Of a stretch of DNA of 44,043 nt, positions 8,666 through 14,829 are shown in pieces. A program made the translations under genes and the position numbers. The stretch is from DATFWC01 sp045801465. GTDB lineage: Bacteria; Pseudomonadota; Alphaproteobacteria; Rhizobiales; Xanthobacteraceae. The first letter of the stretch is position 1, and each line of letters begins with the position of its first letter. The DNA is taken from positions 1 to 44,043 of the forward strand of contig JBJMSU010000073.1 in assembly GCA_045801465.1 (NCBI GenBank), written 5' to 3'. The notes under the pieces are model-generated. The model ran no database searches and was not told the origin of the DNA. It was given only the letters and a program-made list of their open reading frames with translations.

Positions 8666-8702
8666 GATGCGTTCCTCCTGTTACAGCCATTCTTGCTGCG
8701 GG

Positions 8703-8747
8703 GTTCGCAATTGTCTCGCGCGAACAGTTTGGCCCATGCCGAACTGT
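8703..8747. promoter_or_regulatory. Two overlapping inverted repeats, candidate ArsR operator
   Basis: GTTCGC-N11-GCGAAC (8703-8725) and ACAGTT-N12-AACTGT (8724-8747) are perfect six-base dyads in the gap between the divergent oxidoreductase and regulator genes. ArsR-type dimers bind such dyads. Which of the two is used, and whether both genes are controlled, is inferred from position only. Confidence 0.45.
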
Positions 8748-8788
8748 CTTCGATTGATATGCTTCCGGTATCAGCGATAGGGTTAGGT

Positions 8789-9526
8789 ATGGTAGCGGCG
8801 GCAAATCTGGTGGAGGTGGCCGCTCTCGTGGGTGACACTGCGCGAGCGACGATGCTTAACGCCCTTATGGGCGGTCAGTCGCTGACGGCCACTGAGCTTG
8901 CTTACTGCGCCAATGTCTCTCGCTCGACGGCGAGCGGCCACCTGAGCAAGCTGGTTGCCGCGCGGCTTTTGACCGTCATTCGCGACCGCCGCTTCAGCTA
9001 TTATCGGATCGCGTCGCCGCTGGTCGCGACAATGCTGGAGAGCATGAAGGTCGTCGCCGCCATAGAGGTGCCACCACGCCGTCAGCCGCGGTCAGCAAAC
9101 GACGATGCACTCCGTTTTGCCCGAAGTTGCTACGATCACCTGGCTGGCCAGGTAGGAGTCGCTGTTACCGATGCACTGGTGGCCATGGGGCACATCGTGC
9201 TCACCGATGAAGGCGGTGAGGTCACGTCTTCGGGTGGGCATTTCCTTTCCGCGTTCGGCGCTGATCTGAGGCCGCGGACTCGGCGGATTTTCTGCCAGCC
9301 TTGTCTCGACTGGAGCGAGCGTCGTTATCACCTCAAGGGACTCGTCGGAGCTCGGATTCTGCATCGTTTATTGGAGCTCGGATGGCTCAAATGTGTGTCG
9401 GACAGCCGTGCACTCCAACTAACGTCGTCTGGAAAGGCGGGCTTGTCCGAAACCTTCCAGATCGAGACCAACAACGAGGGTGTGCTAACCTGTCGATTAT
9501 GCGACCCACGACGGCTGACAGCTTAG
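8789..9526 (+). CDS. ArsR-family transcriptional regulator
   Basis: A 245-residue winged-helix regulator. The N-terminal part (residues 1-95) holds the ArsR helix-turn-helix: LVGDTARATMLNALMGGQSL, TATELAYCANVSRSTASGHL as recognition unit, and the wing LLTVIRDRRFSYYRIASPLV. The C-terminal part ends with a conserved CLDWSERRYHLKGLVGA... ELGWLKCV block found in a longer ArsR subfamily; it contains cysteines (CQPC) that might sense metals or electrophiles. I chose ATG 8789 (preceded by AGGGTTAGG); ATG 8759 is ten codons upstream in frame, and the frame is open as far as 8300, antisense to the oxidoreductase. It is divergent from the quinone oxidoreductase and is its likely regulator, as such pairs often respond to toxic electrophiles. 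The inducer is unknown. Confidence 0.86.
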   Translation: MVAAANLVEVAALVGDTARATMLNALMGGQSLTATELAYCANVSRSTASGHLSKLVAARLLTVIRDRRFSYYRIASPLVATMLESMKVVAAIEVPPRRQPRSANDDALRFARSCYDHLAGQVGVAVTDALVAMGHIVLTDEGGEVTSSGGHFLSAFGADLRPRTRRIFCQPCLDWSERRYHLKGLVGARILHRLLELGWLKCVSDSRALQLTSSGKAGLSETFQIETNNEGVLTCRLCDPRRLTA

Positions 9527-10132
9527 GCTGAGCGAAGCGTCATCTCGCGAGAAAGGTTGCTGTTTTTCTTGCATTGCGAAGTGAAGCGTTTGGCACATCA
9601 CGTCGATCCCGGGATTGGGAGACAGGACCGCTATCGAGGGGTAACCGGACCACCCTGCGAAATCGGGGACACAGCCGCCGATGAGGCGTAGTGCAAAATC
9701 GCAGGCCGCCGCAGATTAGCCGATTGGAGCGCGTGGCGGATTGCGGCATCATAGCGCCACGGCGAACGAGTAGTGCCCATCTTCATCGACCGTGGCGCGC
9801 CACTTTATAAGGGTTTCTGTGGCGTGCCAAAATTTTTGGCTCTTTTTGGCTCTGGCCTTGGGCGAGTGTCTCGGTCGCCGGCTTGCAGAAGAAAACTCTC
9901 CGCATCGGCACGTCGCCTTATGCTGTACGCATCCTCTGAACCTTCAGCCGACTGACGCTGCGACTGTGCGGCAGTCGAGGTAGGCTGCTGATCGAAAGAT
10001 TAAAGAGGTGCTTCAGCCGCCGGAAAGGAGGGCACCTCGTCAACCCGGCCGGGGCTCCGGCCGGGGCTCTGGGTGAGCGCGTGCCCGCAATAATGACAAG
10101 GGTGACCGGCGACAGCTCAAGGCCGCATCCCT
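9527..10132. other. Non-coding stretch before the heat-shock genes
   Basis: No supported gene. Frames of 60-75 codons here lack motifs and ribosome binding sites. One possible long-loop hairpin (CGCCACGG at 9755-9762 with CCGTGGCG at 9790-9797) is present. The end of the stretch (about 10040-10075) is a GC-rich CCGGCCGGGGC duplication. Confidence 0.4.
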
Positions 10133-10160
10133 CTTGAAATCGCGATGGCCTTTTCTAACT
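10133..10160 (+). promoter_or_regulatory. Promoter upstream of the ROSE leader
   Basis: CTTGAA (10133-10138) and CTAACT (10155-10160) are 16 bp apart and match the alphaproteobacterial vegetative type (CTTGAC/CTATAT). Transcription would start near 10167, right at the first hairpin of the thermometer. Confidence 0.5.
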
Positions 10161-10168
10161 CGTTTGTA

Positions 10169-10278
10169 GCCACGCGGTGGCGTGGCACCGGGTGCCCTTG
10201 AGGGGCCCGGTGCGTGCGGGCATCGGGCGCGGTGTCCGGTGCCCCTCGTATCCATGTTGCTCAAAGGAGGATGTGGCT
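10169..10278 (+). promoter_or_regulatory. ROSE-type RNA thermometer
   Basis: The 110-nt leader of the first hsp20 gene folds into four consecutive hairpins. SL1 is GCCACGC/GCGTGGC (10169-10186). SL2 is ACCGGG/CCCGGT with inner CCC/GGG (10187-10211). SL3 is GGGCATCGG/CCGGTGCCC (10218-10244). A last hairpin in 10251-10278 pairs TTGCT with AGGAG of the Shine-Dalgarno across a CAA loop. The TYGCT element opposite the AGGAG, with an internal G-G mismatch, is the hallmark of ROSE elements known from Bradyrhizobium heat-shock genes. At normal temperature the ribosome site is masked; heating opens it. The match was made by eye; no covariance search was run. Confidence 0.85.
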
Positions 10279-10743
10279 ATGAGGACCTATGATCTCACTC
10301 CCCTGTGGCGGTCGACGGTCGGTTTCGATCGCCTGTTTGACCTCATCGACGGCTCTTCGCGCTGGGTGGGCGAGGAGAACTACCCGCCCTACGACATCGA
10401 CCGGACCGGTGAGGATCAGTACCAGATCTCCATGGCCGTTGCCGGCTTCTCGCCCGAGGAGATCACCATCACGGCCGAGCAGAGCGTGCTCACTGTCGAG
10501 GGCTGCAAAGCCGAGAGGGGCGATCATCAATACCTGTACCAGGGCATCTCTTCGCGTCCGTTCCGGCGCGTGTTCAACCTGGCGGACTACGTCCAGGTGA
10601 AGGGCGCCGCCTTGGAAAACGGGCTTCTGAAGATCGCGCTGGTGCGGGAGATCCCCGAGGCCATGAAGCCGCGCCGGATTGCGATCGCGTCTGGCGTCGC
10701 CGGCAACGACAACCAGCAACTCGAGCACAAACAGGCGGCCTGA
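10279..10743 (+). CDS. Hsp20 small heat-shock protein (IbpA/HspA type, class A)
   Basis: An ATP-independent holdase chaperone of 154 residues that binds unfolding proteins in the cytoplasm. The alpha-crystallin domain spans roughly residues 35-125: YPPYDIDRTGEDQYQISMAV, GFSPEEITITAEQSVLTVEG, then YLYQGISSRPFRRVFNLADYVQV and the AALENGLLKIAL strand. A C-terminal tail with the I-A-I motif (RRIAIA) follows, as needed for oligomer contacts. The N terminus MRTYDLTPLWRSTVGFDRLFDL is typical of rhizobial class A members. The start ATG at 10279 is 8 bp past AGGAGG; both are controlled by the ROSE leader. A second hsp20 follows 82 bp downstream. Confidence 0.95.
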   Translation: MRTYDLTPLWRSTVGFDRLFDLIDGSSRWVGEENYPPYDIDRTGEDQYQISMAVAGFSPEEITITAEQSVLTVEGCKAERGDHQYLYQGISSRPFRRVFNLADYVQVKGAALENGLLKIALVREIPEAMKPRRIAIASGVAGNDNQQLEHKQAA

Positions 10744-10825
10744 CCGTCGCAAGCCAGATCGGAAGCGCCCGAGCGCGACATGGCTGCGCGCCGGGCGCCG
10801 TGCCGAAACCATTTAGGAGGATGAC

Positions 10826-11326
10826 ATGGCCATGAAAGATCTGATTCCCTGGAGTCGCGGCCGTGACGTAAGCGTGCGACGCGGTGAAGCGCTTGACCCA
10901 TTGACGGCGCTCCAGCGGGACATGAATCGTCTCTTCGACGATTTCTTCCGCGGCTTCGACTTGGCGCCGCTCGGTTCGGACCGGTGGTTGGACGGCGGCT
11001 CCGGCTGGCCGAAGATCGAGGTCAGCGAAAGCGAGAAGGACGTCAAGGTTACGGCCGAACTCCCAGGCCTCGATGAGAAGGACATCGAGGTTCAGCTCGC
11101 CAACGGCATGCTCGCCATCAGGGGCGAGAAAAGGACCGAGACTGAGGACAAGGACCGGCTGTTCAGCGAACGGTTCTACGGCCGGTTCGAACGACGTATC
11201 CCGCTCGATGATGTGGACGAGGACAAGGTCAGCGCTTCGTTCAAGAACGGTGTGCTGAGCGTTGTGCTGCCGAAGTCCGCCAAGGGGCAGGAGAAGGTGA
11301 AGCGCATCGCCATCAAAGCGCAGTGA
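10826..11326 (+). CDS. Hsp20 small heat-shock protein (second, class C-like)
   Basis: A 166-residue Hsp20 of a different subclass from its neighbour. The N terminus contains LTALQRDMNRLFDDFFRGF. The alpha-crystallin domain runs from about WPKIEVSESEKDVKVTAELP through LDEKDIEVQLANGMLAIRGE, RFYGRFERRIPLDDVDEDKV and ASFKNGVLSVVLPK, and ends with the I-A-I tail (KRIAIKAQ). AGGAGG (10815-10820) precedes ATG 10826. The pair probably forms mixed chaperone assemblies or serves different clients. No ROSE-like structure was found in the 82-bp gap, so it depends on read-through from the first gene or on its own promoter. A hairpin terminator follows. Confidence 0.95.
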   Translation: MAMKDLIPWSRGRDVSVRRGEALDPLTALQRDMNRLFDDFFRGFDLAPLGSDRWLDGGSGWPKIEVSESEKDVKVTAELPGLDEKDIEVQLANGMLAIRGEKRTETEDKDRLFSERFYGRFERRIPLDDVDEDKVSASFKNGVLSVVLPKSAKGQEKVKRIAIKAQ

Positions 11327-11335
11327 CGAGGGACA

Positions 11336-11354
11336 GGCGGGAGCCGCTCCCGCC
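11336..11354 (+). terminator. Hairpin after the hsp20 pair
   Basis: GGCGGGAG-CCG-CTCCCGCC is a perfect 8-bp stem with a 3-nt loop, starting 10 bp after the stop of the second hsp20. The downstream sequence has only a short CTTTCCT, so it may be an imperfect intrinsic terminator. Confidence 0.55.
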
Positions 11355-11497
11355 TACCCGCCTTTCCTGTCGCCAGATCCAGGAAAGACGAGCCTCGACA
11401 CGTTTGATCTCGGCAGCTGTTCACGACCTTGGAAATGAAGAGCAAGCCGGCCGTTACGAACCTGGCGCGACGCACCCTGTCGGGTTGAGGCGACGCT

Positions 11498-11668
11498 ATG
11501 CCGAGCCACGATTCGAAATATTGGCAGGATAGAGCGGCGGAGACCCGAGCCATGGCTCAACGCGCTACCGATCCTCACGTTCGGGGTGTATTGATCAAGA
11601 TCGTTGAGAGCTACGAAGAATTGGCCGAACGCGCGAGACAGATGGCAGAGCGCAAAAAGGCAGGTTGA
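11498..11668 (+). CDS. Small conserved helical protein, function unknown
   Basis: A 56-residue product: starts MPSHDSKYWQDRAAETRAMA, followed by a helix rich in Glu, Arg and Ala (IVESYEELAERARQMAERKK). It resembles short proteins that I recall as frequent in Bradyrhizobium-type genomes, with a YWQDRA...ETRA motif. GAGG lies 8 bp upstream of ATG 11498. It is probably a soluble alpha-helical hairpin or coiled coil. Position next to heat-shock genes is suggestive only. No function is known to me. Confidence 0.7.
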   Translation: MPSHDSKYWQDRAAETRAMAQRATDPHVRGVLIKIVESYEELAERARQMAERKKAG

Positions 11669-11800
11669 GCCCGCGTTCGTGGCGAGCCGCGCATTTTTCC
11701 CGCTGCTGCGGCCTTCGCCAAGTAATGTTAGAATCTAATCTCAGATCGACCACGGCAACGTAAACACCGCTGTGGTCCTATGGGCGCTTGGTTGAGGTCT

Positions 11801-11827
11801 GACGTCATCCTGTGAGGGACGTCATCC
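11801..11827. repeat. 10-bp direct repeat GACGTCATCC
   Basis: Two exact copies (11801-11810 and 11818-11827) spaced 17 bp centre to centre, in the otherwise empty 11669-11938 gap. GACGTC is itself palindromic. It could be a paired protein-binding site or chance. Confidence 0.3.
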
Positions 11828-11938
11828 GCCCACGCGACCTTTCTTGACGATCTCTGGCGCACTTCTCGGTGAAATTCACCGTCGAGCCGGCAGGATTGCT
11901 TCTCTCTTTTTCAAGCCCGGTTCCGTTGACAACACGCG

Positions 11939-12169
11939 CTATTTGAAGGCTATGCCAATGCGGTTGCGCTTCCGCCACGCGACCGTGCAACGCCGCTTCC
12001 GGGAGGATGGCTTGATCACGATGTCGAACGCATCAGGCAGTTGTGTCGGCTCAGAGAACTCAAGACATGCGCCACCTTCAGAGACATCGTGAACAATGCA
12101 ATCGAGCGCCAACTTGCAGGTGACTGTCCCCTCGTGGACGGGGAGCGGCGGGCGGGCGTGCTGTCTCAT
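11939..12169 (-). CDS. PilZ-domain protein (putative c-di-GMP binder)
   Basis: A 76-residue single-domain protein. RQHAR right after the start fits the RxxxR loop of PilZ domains and DVSEGG fits the second c-di-GMP-binding motif (D/NxSxxG). The remaining strands (ACLEFSEPTQLPDAFDIVI, CTVAWRKRNRIGIAFK) match the PilZ barrel, including the final W-R...IGIAF. Such proteins act as cyclic-di-GMP receptors on motility or polysaccharide synthesis. I chose ATG 12169 because GAGGGA lies 7-8 bp upstream; ATG 12187 and a TTG at 12208 are in-frame alternatives. The gene stands alone, with debris on one side. Confidence 0.82.
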   Translation of the reverse strand: MRQHARPPLPVHEGTVTCKLALDCIVHDVSEGGACLEFSEPTQLPDAFDIVIKPSSRKRRCTVAWRKRNRIGIAFK

Positions 12170-12349
12170 CGGAAATTCCCTCGGCATTGCGACGGAGTAA
12201 ACCGACAAATTATTGCGTAAGGCTTAATGCTGATCTCCCCACGCTTCATCGGGGGGAACCACGGCAGCAACAGCTGTGCTCCCTAAATCGTCTCTTAACT
12301 ATATTGAGGGCTCCGGCAACCCATTTGATGAGCTCCTCGTTCGGCACTG

Positions 12350-12632
12350 ATGCGTTTTCGTCAGCCGGCGCGAGCAACTCGTTGCCCTCGCGGCACGTCA
12401 CCTGATTCCGGCAATCTACACCCTGCGCCAGTTCGCTGACGCCGGTGGGTTGATAAGCTATGAAACCACCCGTTCACAGGCGTACCATGAGGCTGGGGTC
12501 TACGCCGCCAAGCCCGCTGAACTGCCGATCCTACAGCCCACAAATTCGAACTGGTCATCAACCTCGCAACTGCCAAGGCGCGCGGCCCGAAATTCCCCCC
12601 ACCCTGCTCGCCCGCGCCGACGAGGTGATCGA
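12350..12632 (+). pseudogene. 3' remnant of an ABC-type substrate-binding protein
   Basis: The plus strand encodes, in pieces, the C-terminal third of the ABC_sub_bind solute-binding family common in Bradyrhizobium. The frame SRREQLVALAARHLIPAIYT continues through LRQFADAGGLISYETTRSQA and YHEAGVYA to LPILQPT. A frameshift then leads to KFELVINLATAKA, and a second frameshift to IPPTLLARADEVIE. The usual stop after VIE is changed from TGA to TGG. A short deletion removes residues between VYA and AKP. The gene is clearly inactivated. Family recognition is from known sequence patterns. Confidence 0.75.
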
Positions 12633-12800
12633 ATGGGGCGGCGCGAGTTCATCAGGCTTTTCGGCGGTGCGGCAGCCGCGTGGCCGCTCCCAACGCGCGC
12701 CCCCCGCAGGGCGAGCGGATGCGGCGCACCGGCGTGCTCGCGCATCTGGCCAAAAGTGATCCGCAAGGCAGGCCAGTGGCCCACAGGGCGGCAGCTCGAG
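12633..12800 (+). pseudogene. 5' remnant of a second ABC-type substrate-binding protein
   Basis: Starting at ATG 12633 the sequence reads MGRREFIRLFGGAAAAWPLP, a Tat-type signal start characteristic of the same ABC_sub_bind family. After a frameshift it continues as QGERMRRTGVLAHLAKSDPQ, the expected start of the mature protein, then degenerates. Together with the preceding remnant it marks a decayed tandem pair in which the second start codon overlapped the first stop. Confidence 0.7.
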
Positions 12801-12951
12801 AGGCATGCTTCAGGCCCAGGCGAGCACGCAGGGACAAGCCGCCGGCCTTTGGCAATCGGTGCGCACCGGGCGCGACTGCCGACAAACTTGCTCGTCGACC
12901 GTGATATGATGCAATCTGGTGGCGGGAGGCCACGAACGTATTGGAGGAGTC

Positions 12952-13251
12952 ATGAAAAAGACAGCCAAGCGCGCCAAAGTTAAGCCTTCCTCACGACGTG
13001 CAGGGGCTAAGTCGAGCACCGCCAGATCGAAGAAACCGAGCACGTCAGCAAAACCAAGCAAAAAGTCGTCTTCCAAGGCGCCATCGAAGCTCAAACGGGT
13101 GGCGAGGAAAGCAGCCTCTGCGGCGATCGTCGCGGGAGGCATGGCTGCAATCGGTACCGCACTCCAGGAGCTGAACCCCGGCAAGAGGAAGCCCGAAGGA
13201 GCCGCTTCGGATGAGCCGAGCCGGACTGATGAAGGGAAGCGGAAAGGCTGA
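12952..13251 (+). CDS. Small Lys/Ser/Ala-rich basic protein
   Basis: A 99-residue protein. The first 55 residues are dominated by Lys, Ser, Ala and Arg (MKKTAKRAKVKPSSRRAGAK, then SKKPSTSAKPSKKSSS). They resemble histone-H1-like or other nucleic-acid-binding tails. A short hydrophobic segment follows (ASAAIVAGGMAAIGTALQEL) and the tail is charged. GGAGG lies about 6 bp upstream of ATG 12952. It could bind DNA or RNA or be a small anchored protein. I do not recognise a named family. Confidence 0.65.
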   Translation: MKKTAKRAKVKPSSRRAGAKSSTARSKKPSTSAKPSKKSSSKAPSKLKRVARKAASAAIVAGGMAAIGTALQELNPGKRKPEGAASDEPSRTDEGKRKG

Positions 13252-13401
13252 CCCTGACGTTGCTGGTTAAGCTGCTTTGTCCTTGACGCGGCAACGTTCA
13301 GATTGGCGATCGCCGGCGTTGCGCGTGACCGGTGGCGGGCCGGACAACACGCCATCACGCCTATGCCGTCATGACGAGAACCCGCCTGGCCTCCGCCGAA
13401 G

Positions 13402-13479
13402 GCGCTCGGGGCCTACCACAAGGCCGAGATCGAGAAGTGGTGGCCGCTCATCAAGGCCGCCGCTATCAAGGCTGAGTGA
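13402..13479 (+). pseudogene. C-terminal scrap of a Bug/TctC solute-binding protein
   Basis: The codons ending at TGA 13479 read ALGAYHKAEIEKWWPLIKAA followed by AIKAE. This matches the typical C terminus of tripartite-tricarboxylate-transporter receptors (EIEKW...IKAA-IK-E). Nothing upstream in frame continues the protein, so only about 25 codons survive. Confidence 0.6.
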
Positions 13480-13922
13480 TTCCTCCCGTTAGCCGCCGCC
13501 GGGATGCTACGGCGAAAGCAGAGCTGAGCGGCGAGCCGCTTAGCGGGCCGGCTCGTCCGGCGCCACGCCAGCAAGCGAGTCGGCGGCAATCAGGATATCG
13601 GAGCGGACCTTTCAAGACATCTCGTGGCGTGTTCCGCGCGCGCCATGTGTAACGCATGCGCATGCGCAAGTTCATAGGATTGATCCTTTCATCCGGTGAC
13701 AATCCCCGGCGACAAGAGGAGTCCTTTTTCCAAAGGTGCAGATGAACCAGCGTTGCGGTGCATGTGCGCAATGCCAGCACGCGCTATGTCGATTTTTCAA
13801 CATAAATGCTGACAATTCGCCCCCTGTTCCGCCGTATATCTCAACGCCTCTTAAGGAATTGGAACGCAGAGTTCAAAGGCAGCGACTTGACCGCACTCTC
13901 TGTCACAAATCGGAGAATAGCG
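13480..13922. other. Intergenic stretch without supported gene
   Basis: No convincing coding frame, RNA gene or long repeat. It contains a short palindromic ACGCATGCGCATGCG-like segment near 13651-13665 and presumably carries the promoter of the 13923 gene. Confidence 0.35.
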
Positions 13923-14267
13923 ATGTGGAAACTGATGCTCGCAGGGGTTTTGACGCTGGCGGCCATGCGGTCAACTCCCGCGGTAGCCGGGAATGAACTC
14001 GTGGTAACCGACGGGCGCATCGTGGAGTTCAAGGCAATGCTCAAATTGAGCGCGGACCAGGAGCAGTACTGGGTGCCAGTCGAGGCGACGTTGCGGGACA
14101 TCGCACGGCGGCGGAACGTGGCGGCGACGACTCTCGACGATAAGAGCCTGAAGCGGCTGCTCGCCTCGGCAATGCCGCTATTGCGACGGCTCGATCCCGA
14201 ACAGAAGCGCGATCTCATGGCGCTCGCGCGCTCGCTCGGCATTTTTAGCCTTGCCATCGCGTTTTGA
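13923..14267 (+). CDS. Periplasmic small protein with LTxxQ-like helix (Spy/CpxP-related?)
   Basis: A 114-residue exported protein. The signal peptide is MWKLMLAGVLTLAAMRSTPAVAG. The mature part is all-helical: FKAMLKLSADQEQYWVPVEA resembles the LTxxQ motif seen in Spy/CpxP-type periplasmic chaperones and in rhizobial relatives, and LRRLDPEQKRDLMALARSLG repeats the pattern. I infer a stress-related envelope protein. GGAGA lies upstream of ATG 13923; a longer frame from 13806 would bury the signal peptide. It is followed closely by a zinc-ribbon protein gene. Confidence 0.7.
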   Translation: MWKLMLAGVLTLAAMRSTPAVAGNELVVTDGRIVEFKAMLKLSADQEQYWVPVEATLRDIARRRNVAATTLDDKSLKRLLASAMPLLRRLDPEQKRDLMALARSLGIFSLAIAF

Positions 14268-14279
14268 TCAGTGGAAAGG

Positions 14280-14483
14280 ATGCAGCCCAATGTTGCCGCC
14301 GATTGCCGCTTCTGCGGCAATCCAATTCCGTTTGTGAAGCCAGAGCGTCTGGATTCCGAAATTAGCTTAAGATGCACGAAATGCGATCGCCGCATGATGT
14401 GCTTGGCAACAGACGTTCGCCCATTTAGGAGCCCAGCTAATAAGCCGCCTCAATCTGGTTTGTTGGTCTGGTTCTTGGGTTGA
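14280..14483 (+). CDS. Small zinc-ribbon protein
   Basis: A 67-residue protein with two CxxC pairs (CRFC and CTKC about 23 residues apart), the pattern of a zinc ribbon, followed by a short Pro-rich tail. Its start lies 12 bp after the stop of the 13923 gene, so co-translation is likely. ATG 14280 is used; GTG 14271 in frame is an alternative. Function unknown; such ribbons bind nucleic acid or protein. Confidence 0.6.
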   Translation: MQPNVAADCRFCGNPIPFVKPERLDSEISLRCTKCDRRMMCLATDVRPFRSPANKPPQSGLLVWFLG

Positions 14484-14829
14484 GCGCCTTTTGTAGAGGT
14501 CGTTGATCTGTTCGCCACGCGGCGAACGCCACTCAAAGGGCGGACAACTCGCCTCTGCCAAATCGGTCGTGAATGCTCGCCCAGTCGGGCTCGACCTGAC
14601 GGCCGGTGACCCTGCTTCGAGCCATGTCAGTTTCTGCGGCAGCGGGCAGCCCAGCCAGCCCGGGCGCCTCATGTGCCCCGAGGAACGAGGGTTGGCGAAT
14701 TCGACCGGCGTTTCGCCGGAAGCGACCCGGCCGGCACTGCGCATGGAGCGTAGTTTCCCACAGGCGCGGCGACCAGGACTGGCCGTCCTGGAGAAGGATG
14801 GAGAAACCGGGTAGGGTAAGACCAGGAAG
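14484..14829. other. Intergenic stretch before the hybrid kinase
   Basis: Several overlapping frames occur on both strands, none with a recognised motif. The plus frame ending at 14814 (LEKDGETG-stop) reads like coding sequence near its end but could not be assigned. Confidence 0.35.

Noticed and set aside
9527..9800. Possible insertion-sequence remnant after the ArsR gene
   Set aside because: A stretch around 9650-9690 looked vaguely familiar, but no transposase motif or terminal repeats could be read in any frame.
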